The notes below the pieces were generated by a model. The model was not told the DNA's origin and ran no database searches. It worked only from the letters and a program-made list of their open reading frames with translations. Positions 9,700-18,273 of a stretch of DNA of 64,000 nt are shown in pieces. The translations under genes were made by a program, and so were the position numbers. The stretch is from Halorubrum laminariae (GTDB lineage Archaea; Halobacteriota; Halobacteria; Halobacteriales; Haloferacaceae), in assembly GCF_024494655.1 (NCBI RefSeq), contig NZ_JANHDL010000002.1, positions 372,001-436,000 on the forward strand, in the 5' to 3' direction. Each line of letters begins with the position of its first letter. Position 1 is the first letter of the stretch.

Positions 9700-10164
9700 T
9701 CAGGAGAACAGCTTCTTGAGCCGGGCGACAAGACCACTGTCCGATGACCGATCTACGGACTGCGATCCGGCATCAGATGTCGACTCGTCCACGTCGTCGG
9801 ACGGCGTAGCCGCCGCGGTGTCCGCCTCGCTTTCGTCTGTCGCGGCAGCCTCGTCTTCGGCCTCGGCGCGTTCGATAGCCTCGTCGATCATGCCGTCAGC
9901 GTCGTTGACGCCGTCTTTGACCGAGCCCTTAACGACGACCTTCCCGTTGAAGCGGTCGGTCTGAACGGAGGTGTCGGCGGCGATAATCACCGCGTCGGCC
10001 TCGACGATCGCGTCGGCCGGGATCTCGTTTTCGGTTCCCATCGCGCCTTGGACTTCCACGTGAATATCGTGGCCCCGTTCTTCCGCCGTGGTCTCCAGAT
10101 TCTCGGCGGCCATCTGGCTGTGTGCGATGCCGGTTGGACAGGCGGTGACTGCTACGAATTTCAT
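9700..10164 (-). CDS. ptfB: Fructose-specific PTS component IIB
   Basis: The 154-residue protein begins MKFVAVTACPTGIAHS; Cys9 in CPTGIAHS is the phosphorylated residue of fructose IIB domains. It passes phosphate from IIA to the incoming sugar at the membrane. The domain ends near residue 100. An Ala/Asp/Ser-rich tail then leads to a basic amphipathic end (LVARLKKLFS), which may tether it to the membrane. It is the last gene of the PTS operon, overlapping ptsI by four bases. Confidence 0.9.
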   Translation of the reverse strand: MKFVAVTACPTGIAHSQMAAENLETTAEERGHDIHVEVQGAMGTENEIPADAIVEADAVIIAADTSVQTDRFNGKVVVKGSVKDGVNDADGMIDEAIERAEAEDEAAATDESEADTAAATPSDDVDESTSDAGSQSVDRSSDSGLVARLKKLFS

Positions 10165-11855
10165 GATTCTTGGTTAAGTATACGACGTACGTCCCCTTTA
10201 GTGCTTGCCGCGAGCGCCCGGTCGGCAACCCCGCGGGCGTCGGCAGTGTCGATCTCTGCAACGCGAGCCTTGACATCGGGAATCGTCACGGCGCTCATAC
10301 TCAGTTCGTCGAGGCCGAGGCCAAGGAGTAGCTCGGTCAGTTCGGGATCGCCAGCCATCTCCCCGCACATCCCGATCCAAGCATCCTCGTCGTGGGCGGC
10401 CTGGATAGCCCTGTCGATCGCCCGGAGTACGGACGGATAGCGCGGGTCGTGGAGGTGGGATACGGCGTCGTTTTCGCGTGCAGCGGCCATCACATACTGG
10501 GTGAGGTCGTTCGTCCCAATACTGAGGAAGTCGACGCGTGCGGCAAACTCGTCGGCCATCAGCGCGGCCGCAGGAGTTTCAACCATGACACCGAGTTCGG
10601 GCAGGGCATACGTGACCCCCTCTTCGTCCAGATCGGTTGCGACTTCGTCGACCCGTTCGAGCGCGGTAGCGAGCTCCTCGACGGTCGCGACGAGCGGGAA
10701 CATTACTGATAGCGTGCCCGCTCCCTCGGCGGCGGCCCGGAGCAGCGCGCGTAGCTGTGTCTCGAACAGGTCGCCGTCGTCTCCCAGCGATCGCCGGATA
10801 CCGCGGTTTCCAAGGAACGGATTCTCCTCTTCGGAGAGATCGAGGTACGGGACGGGCTTATCGCCGCCGATGTCGAGCGTCCGGACGACGACACGTCCCT
10901 CTGGGAACGCGTCGAGTGCCTCGACGTACGTTTCGACCTGCACCTCCTCGTCCGGCGGCGACTCGCGGTCGAGGAAGAGGAACTCTGTCCGGTAGAGGCC
11001 GACGCCGTCGGCTCCCTGCGCGTCAGCACCCTCCAGTTCGGCGGAGGTGCCGAGGTTGGCGGCCACCTCGACCTCGCGACCGTCAACGGTCTCGACGCGT
11101 TCTTCCCTGACATCAACATCACGCGTGGCAGATACTCGCTCGCGTGTCTCCCCGTCGGGTTCAACGATCACGGCGTCGTTCTCGGCGTCGACGGCGACCT
11201 CGGTGCCGTCTTTGATCTGTGTGAGTGCGTCGCCGACGCCGACGACCGCCGGGATGCCAAGCGATCGCGCGAAGATCGCAGCATGGGAGGTTCGCCCGCC
11301 GGTCATCGTCGCGAATCCGGCGCAGACATCGGGATCGAGTTGGGCCGTATCGCTGGGCGTGAGTCGCTCGGCCAGTAGCACGGTTCCCTCGGGGAGCTCG
11401 GCAAGATCGATCCGATCGCTGCCCGAGAGAATCCTGAGGAGCCGATCTCGGATGTCGCGCATGTCGTCTGCGCGCTCGGCCATCGCCCCTTCCATCCCCT
11501 CAAACTGCTCGATGGCGGCGTCGAACGACCGGGCGACGCCGGTTTCGGCCGCAGCGCCGTCATCGATCGCATCCTGAACGCCGTCGGTGATCTGCGGATC
11601 GTCGAGAAACTGCAGGTGGGCGTCGAACACGGCAGCCTCCTCCTCGCCGACGCGCTCAGCAGTGCGCTCGCGCTCGGCCTTGAGTTCTTCGCGTGCGGTT
11701 GCACGCGCCTCATCGAACCGCTCTCGCTCCGTCGCGGGGGCGGCGACTTCGACATCTTCGGGATCCGGGTGGTCGTTGGGACGGTACCAGCGTACCGTGC
11801 CGAGTCCCGACAGCGGTGTGACGCCGACGCCGTCCAAGGTCTGGCACATCCTCAC
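10161..11855 (-). CDS. ptsI: Phosphoenolpyruvate-protein phosphotransferase (PTS enzyme I)
   Basis: The 564-residue protein is the usual length for enzyme I, which takes phosphate from PEP and gives it to HPr. The phospho-His is H191 in GGRTSHAAIF. The PEP-binding C-terminal domain shows FLSIGTNDLTQY and the late MCGEMAGD motif. The N terminus is slightly extended compared with bacterial forms; Met3 (MCQTL) is an alternative start. It overlaps ptsH and ptfB by four bases each, so the operon is translationally coupled. Haloarchaea are among the few archaea with a full PTS, used for fructose. Confidence 0.93.
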   Translation of the reverse strand: MRMCQTLDGVGVTPLSGLGTVRWYRPNDHPDPEDVEVAAPATERERFDEARATAREELKAERERTAERVGEEEAAVFDAHLQFLDDPQITDGVQDAIDDGAAAETGVARSFDAAIEQFEGMEGAMAERADDMRDIRDRLLRILSGSDRIDLAELPEGTVLLAERLTPSDTAQLDPDVCAGFATMTGGRTSHAAIFARSLGIPAVVGVGDALTQIKDGTEVAVDAENDAVIVEPDGETRERVSATRDVDVREERVETVDGREVEVAANLGTSAELEGADAQGADGVGLYRTEFLFLDRESPPDEEVQVETYVEALDAFPEGRVVVRTLDIGGDKPVPYLDLSEEENPFLGNRGIRRSLGDDGDLFETQLRALLRAAAEGAGTLSVMFPLVATVEELATALERVDEVATDLDEEGVTYALPELGVMVETPAAALMADEFAARVDFLSIGTNDLTQYVMAAARENDAVSHLHDPRYPSVLRAIDRAIQAAHDEDAWIGMCGEMAGDPELTELLLGLGLDELSMSAVTIPDVKARVAEIDTADARGVADRALAASTKGDVRRILNQES

Positions 11856-12115
11856 TCCTCCGGCGTGGTGAGCACGTCTTCGAGCGCCTCGATCGCGGCT
11901 TCCTCGTCGGGGCCGTCGGCGATGAGCACGACGGTCTCCCCGGATTTGGCTCCGAGCCCGGTCACCGCGAGCATGCTCGCAGCGTTGACCGGTTCGTCGC
12001 CGTTCGCGGCGACGGTGATCTCGCTTTCGTACTCGTTTGCCGTCTCGACGAACTTCGAGGCCGGGCGAGCGTGCAGGCCGTCTTCTGGGACAATCGTGAC
12101 GGTGCGTTCGATCAT
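11852..12115 (-). CDS. ptsH: PTS phosphocarrier protein HPr
   Basis: The 87-residue protein is full length for HPr. His15 in the GLHARPA signature accepts phosphate from enzyme I and passes it to IIA. The site equivalent to the regulatory Ser46 of Firmicutes lies in a stretch reading VNAASMLAV, so a Ser is present. No HPr kinase gene is seen in the window, and regulation by that route is unlikely. Four-base overlaps on both sides tie it to ptfA and ptsI. Confidence 0.93.
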   Translation of the reverse strand: MIERTVTIVPEDGLHARPASKFVETANEYESEITVAANGDEPVNAASMLAVTGLGAKSGETVVLIADGPDEEAAIEALEDVLTTPEE

Positions 12116-12579
12116 TCTTCGACCGCCTCCAGCACGATGTCCCGAACCCGCTCTTTCGAGTCGGCCTCGTGGAGATTCTCGCGAGTTTCCTCGTGCATCA
12201 GCGAGCGGGACAGCGAGCTGAGCATCTGAAGGTGCTCCTCGCCGCCCTCTTCGGGGACCAGCAGCATGAATATCAGCGTCGCCGGCTCGTCGTCCATGGC
12301 GTCGAAGTCGATCCCGTCGGAGACGCGGGTAAAGGCGATCGTCGGCGATCGGACCGCCGCGCTCTTGGCGTGGGGGATGCCGATCCCCATGCCGACGCCG
12401 GTCGTCGCCTCCTCTTCGCGTTCGAGCAAGTCGTCGAGTGCCTGCTCGCGATCGGCGACGCGATCTGCCTCAACCGCGAGATCGAGCAGGAATTCGATGA
12501 CGCCGCGCTTGTCGGCGGGCGCACCATCGAGGGCGATCAGGTCTGTCGTCAGTGGGGTGTGTTCCGAGTCGGAGTTCAT
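12112..12579 (-). CDS. ptfA: Fructose-specific PTS component IIA
   Basis: The 155-residue protein carries the phospho-acceptor His70 in the sequence GIGIPHAKS typical of mannitol/fructose IIA. It accepts phosphate from HPr and passes it to IIB. I start at the ATG 12577-12579; an upstream frame extension to 12708 reads back into ptfC and is rejected. The 55-base gap to ptfC is the only real gap in the operon and may hold an internal promoter. The gene overlaps ptsH by four bases. Confidence 0.9.
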   Translation of the reverse strand: MNSDSEHTPLTTDLIALDGAPADKRGVIEFLLDLAVEADRVADREQALDDLLEREEEATTGVGMGIGIPHAKSAAVRSPTIAFTRVSDGIDFDAMDDEPATLIFMLLVPEEGGEEHLQMLSSLSRSLMHEETRENLHEADSKERVRDIVLEAVEE

Positions 12580-12634
12580 ATTGGTATCGTGCGTTTGACG
12601 TGGTAAATAGTATCTTGGTGAGCGGACGAGTCGA

Positions 12635-13789
12635 TTAGGCCGTCGCGCCGGCCTCCGGTTCGTCTGTGGCTGCCTCCTCGTGGTCAGGCTTGAGCAGCGC
12701 CACGGCACCGGCGGTCACGAGCGTACCCAGCGCGATACTACCGAGGAATCCGAGGATGTTGTCGGCAACGAATATCACGAAGATACCGCCGTGGGGCGCG
12801 GGCATTCCGACGCCTAGGCCCATCGCGGTGCCGGCGGCGACCGCGCTCCCGACCATGATACTCGGGATTACGCGAAGCGGATCGGCAGCGGCGTAGGGGA
12901 TCGCACCCTCAGTGATGAACGACAGCCCCATCGGAACGGCGGCGACGGCGTTTTCCTTCATTTCGGGCGCGAACTTGTGTGGCACGACGAAATTTGCCAG
13001 CGCCAGCCCCAGTGGCGGCGTCATGCCGCCGATCATCACGGCGGCCATCGGCCCGAAGATGCCGTCGGCGACCAGCACGGTCCCGAAGACGTACGCGACC
13101 TTGTTGACGGGGCCGCCCATGTCGAAGGCCATCATGGCACCGAGGATCAACCCGAGGATGACGGCGTTCGATCCCTGTAAGCCTTCGAGTGTGGTCGTCA
13201 ACCACGAGTCGACGAGGGCGATCGGAACGCCGAGCACGAGGATCACGACCGGTGCGAGCAGCGCGGTCGTCAACACCGGGATCACGAGGATCGGCATCAT
13301 CGGCTTGATCGACGAAGGGACCGACCAGTCCTTCATCCACTGTGCGACGTAGCCGGCGAGTAGTCCGGCGGCGATCGCTCCGAGGAAACCGGCGACGGCA
13401 CCCTCGGAAGCGATACCGACCGTTGAGCCGGCCGCATCGATGATGGCGGCCTGCTGGATCGCGTACGAGAGGATGAACCCCGGCGCGAGCCCCGGTTTGT
13501 CAGCGATCGCGTACGCGATGTAGGCACCGAGTATCGGCACCATAATCGTGAGGCCCAGCCCGCCGATCTGTGCGAAGTACCACGCCAGTGTTCCCTCAAC
13601 GAACGCATCAGCCGTCTCGATGTTACTGGCGACGAGCCCGAAGCGTGATTCGACCAAGAACGCCATCGCGGTGAAGATCCCGCCGATCGTGACGAACGGG
13701 ATCATGAACGAGACCCCCGTCATGAGATCCTCTTTCACTGACGTGACGTGTGACCGCAAGCCGTTTTCTGCCTTGTCTTTGATTACCAT
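12635..13789 (-). CDS. ptfC: Fructose-specific PTS permease component IIC
   Basis: The protein (384 residues from this start) has about eight to nine membrane segments and FPHGG-like loop features of fructose IIC (MPAPHGGIF). It carries fructose across the membrane, phosphorylated by IIB. I start at 13789 (MVIKDKAENG), since the family typically begins with a short stretch before SHVTSVKEDLMTGVSFMIP; the upstream ATG at 13816 is possible. As first gene of the operon it fixes the promoter in 13790-14146. Confidence 0.88.
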   Translation of the reverse strand: MVIKDKAENGLRSHVTSVKEDLMTGVSFMIPFVTIGGIFTAMAFLVESRFGLVASNIETADAFVEGTLAWYFAQIGGLGLTIMVPILGAYIAYAIADKPGLAPGFILSYAIQQAAIIDAAGSTVGIASEGAVAGFLGAIAAGLLAGYVAQWMKDWSVPSSIKPMMPILVIPVLTTALLAPVVILVLGVPIALVDSWLTTTLEGLQGSNAVILGLILGAMMAFDMGGPVNKVAYVFGTVLVADGIFGPMAAVMIGGMTPPLGLALANFVVPHKFAPEMKENAVAAVPMGLSFITEGAIPYAAADPLRVIPSIMVGSAVAAGTAMGLGVGMPAPHGGIFVIFVADNILGFLGSIALGTLVTAGAVALLKPDHEEAATDEPEAGATA

Positions 13790-14146
13790 TGTCTCTCTGA
13801 AACCTATTACATCCACATATGCAAAAGTATTTTCGAATATGATTGTTTTCTACTGTTCTCTCGCGATTGGAGCATAACATCGATCATGAAGGGGAAAAAC
13901 AAGTGTCAATAGGGATATTTGAGCCGCTTTTGGGCGTCAGTTAACTATATTCGATATCTATGACATCCTCTTGTGACATGCTGTGCAAATCCAATCATTT
14001 TAGAGAGTACTCTCGTATAGTACCTCGAAAATTGCCGCGATAAACGTCAATAGCGGTATCAACTATATATTCCAGTCATATTCACGCAAAAACTGTGATA
14101 AACAGTTATAGCAGTGGCACCTAATATGTCGAACGAACGGAGACCC
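13790..14146. promoter_or_regulatory. Divergent regulatory region of the PTS and glpR-pfkB operons
   Basis: These 357 AT-rich bases separate ptfC from glpR and carry no gene. A perfect 12-bp palindrome GAGAGTACTCTC lies at 14003-14014, well placed to be an operator for GlpR. A shorter inverted motif near 14040-14060 (GATAAACGTCAATAGCGGTATC) is less regular. TAATATG at 14122-14128 lies about 25 bases before the favoured glpR start and could be its TATA element. Assignment of the palindrome to GlpR is inference from position. Confidence 0.5.
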
Positions 14147-14908
14147 ATGCTACCGGAAGTACGCCAGCGAAAGATCGTCGAACTCGTCTCCGAACAGGAC
14201 GGCTGTTCGGTCGAGACACTCGCCGAGGAGATGGACTGTTCGAAGGCGACGATCCGCCGGGATCTCAACAAGCTGGCGGACCGCCAACTGATCGAGCGCT
14301 CCCACGGCGGCGCTGTCCCAGCGACCTCGGTCGGCAAAGAGCAGACCTACCCCCAAAAGGAGGTCCAGAACCTAGATGCCAAGGTCGCGATCGCTAAACG
14401 GGCGGTCGAGGAGGTCCACGACAACCAAGTTGTGTTCTTCGATGCCGGTTCGACAACAATGCAGGTTGCGAAGCAATTGCCTGCGAACGACACGGTACTG
14501 GCGGTCACGAACTCGCCGTTACAGGCTATGGAGCTTGATGATGATGGGACTGAGGTCAAACTCACCGGCGGCTCGTTGCGTAGCCCGACCCGGGCACTCG
14601 TAGGGCCGAGCTCCGAGCGGTTCATGGAGCGTATGAGCTTCGATGTACTGTTCTTGGGGACTAACGCTATCGACGCCGAGGACGGGTTGATGACACCCAA
14701 CGAAGATGAGGCTCGACTCAAGGAACTGATGATCGAGAAATCTCATCGAGTCGTGTTAGTCGCAGACAGTTCGAAGTTCGGTGAGCAGAGCTTTATCAGC
14801 TTCGCAGACGTTTCGGATGTCGACGTGTTCGTTACCGACGCCGCCGTCCCGACCGTCCTCGCCGAACAATTGGAGGCCGACGACGTCACCGTTGTGGAGG
14901 TACAATGA
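14147..14908 (+). CDS. glpR: DeoR/GlpR-family repressor of sugar metabolism
   Basis: The 253-residue protein has an N-terminal winged HTH (VETLAEEMDCSKATIRRDLNKL). A sugar-phosphate-sensing C-terminal domain follows, with the DeoR motif VFFDAGSTTMQVAKQL. In Haloferax volcanii GlpR represses fructose and glucose catabolic genes in glycerol; the same role is likely here. I start at ATG 14147 (MLPEVRQRKIVEL), where family members begin and where a TATA-like element is correctly spaced. ATG 14126 would add seven residues. It overlaps pfkB by four bases and is divergent from the PTS operon. Confidence 0.9.
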   Translation: MLPEVRQRKIVELVSEQDGCSVETLAEEMDCSKATIRRDLNKLADRQLIERSHGGAVPATSVGKEQTYPQKEVQNLDAKVAIAKRAVEEVHDNQVVFFDAGSTTMQVAKQLPANDTVLAVTNSPLQAMELDDDGTEVKLTGGSLRSPTRALVGPSSERFMERMSFDVLFLGTNAIDAEDGLMTPNEDEARLKELMIEKSHRVVLVADSSKFGEQSFISFADVSDVDVFVTDAAVPTVLAEQLEADDVTVVEVQ

Positions 14909-15828
14909 TCGTCACCGTGACGTTCAACCCGGCGGTTGATCACACCATTCAAGTTGACGCAATGCCGGATTCAGGTACTGTCGTGCGCACCGACGAGGCA
15001 CAGTTTGACGCCGGAGGCAAGGGGATCAACGTTTCACAGTATCTAACCGGATTAGGTGCTGACACTGTCGCGACGGGACTTGTCGGTGACTTCCTCGGTG
15101 AATACATCCGGTCCGAGCTAGAAGACGAGGGAATTCCAGCCGATCTTGTTGAGATCGACGGGAAGACTCGGCTCAACACGACCATCCTCTCGGACGATGA
15201 CGAATTCAAGATCAACCACGATGGGCCAAGTGTCGATTCTGCCGTTGTCAGCGACACGATTGACGCCATCGGGCGCTACGATCCCGAGATGGTGCTGGTT
15301 GCTGGAAGCCTTCCCCCTGGACTAGACACGGACGCCATCGACCGGATCGCCAACGCTGGCGAGTGGAACGCCGTCGTTGATGTCGGCGGTGCGACGCTGC
15401 AGGCCCTCGACACCGAATACGCCCTGTGTAAGCCCAACCGTGAGGAACTCGCCGTCGCCACCGACCGATCAGTCGAGACCGTCAAGAGCTGTCTGTCCGC
15501 CGCGGATGTGCTTCGTGAACAGGGATTCGAACGGGTTGTCGCCTCGCTAGGTGCCGATGGCGCTCTCCTCGCGAGCTCGGACGCACTAGTCCACGCCGCA
15601 GCGCTAGACGTTGAGGTAGCCGATACAGTCGGAGCCGGCGACGCGATGCTGGCCGGTGTCCTCTCGGAACTCGTCGTGGGCGGTGACGATCGAGCAGCTT
15701 TATGCCGCGGCGTCGCCGTCGCCTCGCGGATCGTCGCCAATACCGGGACGACAGTTCCCTCGTTCGCAGAGCTGGATGACTCCGTGGGTCGCGTCGAACT
15801 CACCGACTACGCCGCGCTGCGCGAGTGA
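14905..15828 (+). CDS. pfkB: 1-phosphofructokinase (PfkB family)
   Basis: The 307-residue protein is a ribokinase-fold kinase starting MIVTVTFNPAVDHTI, with the early GGKGINVSQYL motif and the C-terminal signature TVGAGDAML, whose Asp is the catalytic base. It phosphorylates fructose 1-phosphate, the product of the neighbouring PTS, to fructose 1,6-bisphosphate. The start overlaps the glpR stop (ATGA), so regulator and enzyme are co-translated. Tagatose-6-phosphate kinase is a close alternative, but the PTS context favours fructose. Confidence 0.9.
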   Translation: MIVTVTFNPAVDHTIQVDAMPDSGTVVRTDEAQFDAGGKGINVSQYLTGLGADTVATGLVGDFLGEYIRSELEDEGIPADLVEIDGKTRLNTTILSDDDEFKINHDGPSVDSAVVSDTIDAIGRYDPEMVLVAGSLPPGLDTDAIDRIANAGEWNAVVDVGGATLQALDTEYALCKPNREELAVATDRSVETVKSCLSAADVLREQGFERVVASLGADGALLASSDALVHAAALDVEVADTVGAGDAMLAGVLSELVVGGDDRAALCRGVAVASRIVANTGTTVPSFAELDDSVGRVELTDYAALRE

Positions 15829-15878
15829 TCGGAGCCAATCTTTCCGGCGCGCCGTCTACTTCCTTGGAGCCCAGCCGA

Positions 15879-16721
15879 TCACGTGCCGATCCGCTCTTCT
15901 AGCTTTTCGATCATTGTGGGCGAGCCGAAAAACGTCGGGATCCGCTGGTGGAGTCCCTCGGGCTCGACATTGAGAATGCGCTCGTGGCCGGTCGAGGCCG
16001 CACCTCCGGCCGATTCCACAACGTAGGCGACTGGATTTGATTCGTACTGCAGTCGGAGCACCCCGTCGGGACGTGACTGCTGGACGGGATAGCCGACAAT
16101 GCCCCCCTTCGCTAGCAGATGCTGGACATCGGCGACCATCGCACCGGTGTATCGGAGCTTCGTTCGGTGATACAGATCGTCAGCGAACGCGGTAATGGGA
16201 TCGAACCACTCGTCGGGACCGCCAGCGAACCCCCAGATGGGGTTCTCACCAGTTAGTATGATAGGGGATGAATCTATGATCTCCCCGTCTGCAATCACGT
16301 ATTCCGTCACCTCACCGTCTACCGCGACGGTCAGCGTCGTTGTCGGACCGAACACCAGAATCATTCCTGCGATCACATCTCCACCGGTAGTCGGTAGCTC
16401 GCCATCGTACACCGCTAGAATCGTCCCGACAGTCGTGTTCGACACCAGATTCGAGGAGCCGTCGAGCGGATCGGTCGCGAGACTGAGCCCCCCACCGACA
16501 TCGACGACTGTCTCACGTTCCTCGCTGGCGAACGAACCGATGCCATCGATCGGCGTCAACGCGTCGTAGAGCAGTTCGTCGAGTTTCCTATCGGCGAGTG
16601 ACTGCTCGTCGCCACTGGGATTCCGGCCGCCTTTTGCGCCGCGATGATCGGCCAGCACCGCCCGCAATTCTGGCGCGATCTCAACCACTGCGTCGAAGAC
16701 CTCGTCGACGATGTCGCTCAT
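15879..16721 (-). CDS. fbp: Class I fructose-1,6-bisphosphatase
   Basis: The protein (280 residues from this start) hydrolyses fructose 1,6-bisphosphate for gluconeogenesis. The metal-binding motifs are visible: ASEE near residue 90, DPLDGSSN just after, and a late substrate-binding E in the ESAGGAAS region. I start at ATG 16721 (MSDIVDEVF) rather than the GTG at 16787 because family members begin there. It is convergent with pfkB. Having the kinase and phosphatase of the same sugar intermediate side by side implies opposite regulation, which the sequence does not show. Confidence 0.88.
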   Translation of the reverse strand: MSDIVDEVFDAVVEIAPELRAVLADHRGAKGGRNPSGDEQSLADRKLDELLYDALTPIDGIGSFASEERETVVDVGGGLSLATDPLDGSSNLVSNTTVGTILAVYDGELPTTGGDVIAGMILVFGPTTTLTVAVDGEVTEYVIADGEIIDSSPIILTGENPIWGFAGGPDEWFDPITAFADDLYHRTKLRYTGAMVADVQHLLAKGGIVGYPVQQSRPDGVLRLQYESNPVAYVVESAGGAASTGHERILNVEPEGLHQRIPTFFGSPTMIEKLEERIGT

Positions 16722-16892
16722 TTCACGCTCATTGGCCTGACTTCGGATAGCTGTCTGTTCATGCTCGAAATTCCGTGGGGTGTTCACTAACCAGTTGCGG
16801 ACGTGATTATTTGTGTCTTGATTCCGCGGTAATGCGAATCTTTCAGCACGATCGATCAGATCTGCCTAGAAAGTGGCCGCGACTATTGACAT

Positions 16893-16945
16893 CCTCTCCG
16901 CGCTGAAGGGCGAAGATTCCCGCGGCTCCGGGGCCGCTGAGCTGG
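16893..16945 (-). mobile_element. Relic 3' end of an IS1341-type (IS200/IS605) element
   Basis: TTGACATCCTCTCCGCGCTG, followed by AAGGGCGAAGATTCCCGCGG, is the standard right end of haloarchaeal TnpB-only elements, read on the minus strand. No tnpB follows it. It lies just past fbp at the edge of the AT-rich island. Confidence 0.6.
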
Positions 16946-17001
16946 GATATTGTGGTTTGTAGCTATCGGGCATGGAGAACTACTGGCTGTGCCAACCGGC
17001 G

Positions 17002-17140
17002 GTGTTCAGATAAGGTTTGAATCGTGAGATAAAACGTCGAACTACCTGTTTCTCAAACTGTTTCAGCAACGCCGAAGCAGAAACTGCTGACGAGTGGCTG
17101 AGATCGTTCACTTTTGCATGGAATCAGCTTATCTGAACAC
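17002..17140. mobile_element. 139-bp MITE-like element with 13-bp perfect terminal inverted repeats
   Basis: GTGTTCAGATAAG (17002-17014) is repeated inverted at 17128-17140. Nothing codes inside. The two flanks are related (GTGCCAACCGG on the left, GTGCCAATCAGCCGG on the right), possibly an imperfect target duplication. No transposase with these ends is present in the window. Confidence 0.6.
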
Positions 17141-17382
17141 TACCGTGCCAATCAGCCGGTACTCCTATCCCGACATGGGATTCAGAGGTACTTTTGACTG
17201 CACCCTCGATCATACCACAGTAAGAGTTCTTTCTGCGTATCGTGAGGGAATCCCGGTATTGTCCGATTACGTGGGCGGATAGCCCGCCTCGGATACCCGA
17301 TTATACGGTGTGTTTGTATGTAAAATATCCGTTCAATACGCCGAACGTGGTTTGTGTAGGCAGTGTCGGATTCATCCCCGCG

Positions 17383-17640
17383 CTAAAGCGCAGGCTTTCT
17401 CCTTGAATCTCCGTAGGACCGTGAGTAGACTTTGTTGAGATCTGGCCGCCAGTTTTTCAACGCGGGGAGGGTATCGCGCACGCTCCAGACGCGTCGCCGG
17501 AGCGTCCCCGCGTCTTCGGGGATTTTGTTGAATTCGCGGGGGGCGTGGTTGTACAGTTGTCACACGGTGTCTCGTTTCCAGTCCATCGCGCCGCGTTGCC
17601 CTTCAGTTGGAAAGAGTCGGTAGCGGGGACTGTACGTCAT
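17383..17640 (-). pseudogene. tnpB remnant (N-terminal 80 codons) with in-frame stop
   Basis: Read on the minus strand from ATG 17640, the frame gives YSPRYRLFPTEGQRGAMDW, then DTV, a TGA at 17560-17562, then QLYNHAPREFNKIPEDAG and VWSVRDTLPALKNW. These are the typical N-terminal motifs of haloarchaeal IS1341-type TnpB (RNA-guided endonuclease). After about 85 codons the frame meets TAG at 17383 inside the GC-rich hairpin of the right end (CCCCGCGCTAAAGCGCAGG). The whole catalytic C-terminal part is therefore deleted. A left-end-like sequence follows at about 17715-17790. The relic cannot encode a working nuclease. Confidence 0.85.
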
Positions 17641-17925
17641 GCGACGTAGCTACGTCTGCAATTTATTGGTAGTTGAGAATTCTGATTAAAAGTGTTTGTA
17701 ACTCGTACGGGCGCTGTATCCCCACCCTACTCGCTCGGCTTCGCATCGCTCCTTGAGGACGGGGGCTTAGCCCTCCCTTTCAGCAAAACCACGAATATGC
17801 CGAATATGACAGCCACTGGTAGATCTTAGTTGTATCCCCGCCAGCGATGGCCGCACTCTTTGCATTTAAAAAATGGAGTTGCTATATACAGAACATATAA
17901 TACACGCCTTATCATTCATCTTAGC

Positions 17926-18273
17926 ATGGGAGACGACGATAAAACCATGGTTGGTACTCAGATCTCGGATGAGAGGCACAAGCGGTGGAAACAAGCTCTT
18001 CAAGAATCAACTGAATTTACCTCAATAGCACAGGCAATCCGTGTTGGAGTAGAACAGGTCTTGTTTGAGGCTGAGTCAAATGGCGAACAGCCGATAGACG
18101 ATGAGCGGATACTCAGTCGGTTAGATGAGTTAGAAAATGAGATGATAAAAACACGTGCTGAAATCATTGAGACAAGCGAGAAGACGCCAACCATAGAAGA
18201 AATATCTGAAGAAGTGGTGTACAGACTCGCAGACGTATCTCATCAGAAAAAGCAAGAAGAAGGGAGATACTAA
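17926..18273 (+). CDS. Small charged protein coupled to an integrase
   Basis: The 115-residue protein is unrecognised. Its N-terminal half (VGTQISDERHKRWKQAL, then SIAQAIRVGVEQVLF) resembles a ribbon-helix-helix or small helical DNA-binding domain. Residues 60-105 look like a coiled coil (LDELENEMIKTRAEIIE). ATG 17926 is used; an upstream extension is not supported. AT-rich TATATA-like sequence lies 30-45 bases upstream. Its TAA shares a base with the integrase ATG, so the two are coupled. It may act as an accessory or recombination-directing protein; that is inference from position. Confidence 0.65.
   Translation: MGDDDKTMVGTQISDERHKRWKQALQESTEFTSIAQAIRVGVEQVLFEAESNGEQPIDDERILSRLDELENEMIKTRAEIIETSEKTPTIEEISEEVVYRLADVSHQKKQEEGRY

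Noticed and set aside
17094..17282. 62-codon plus-strand ORF near the MITE
   Set aside because: It starts inside the MITE end, has no start signals and no protein-like composition.
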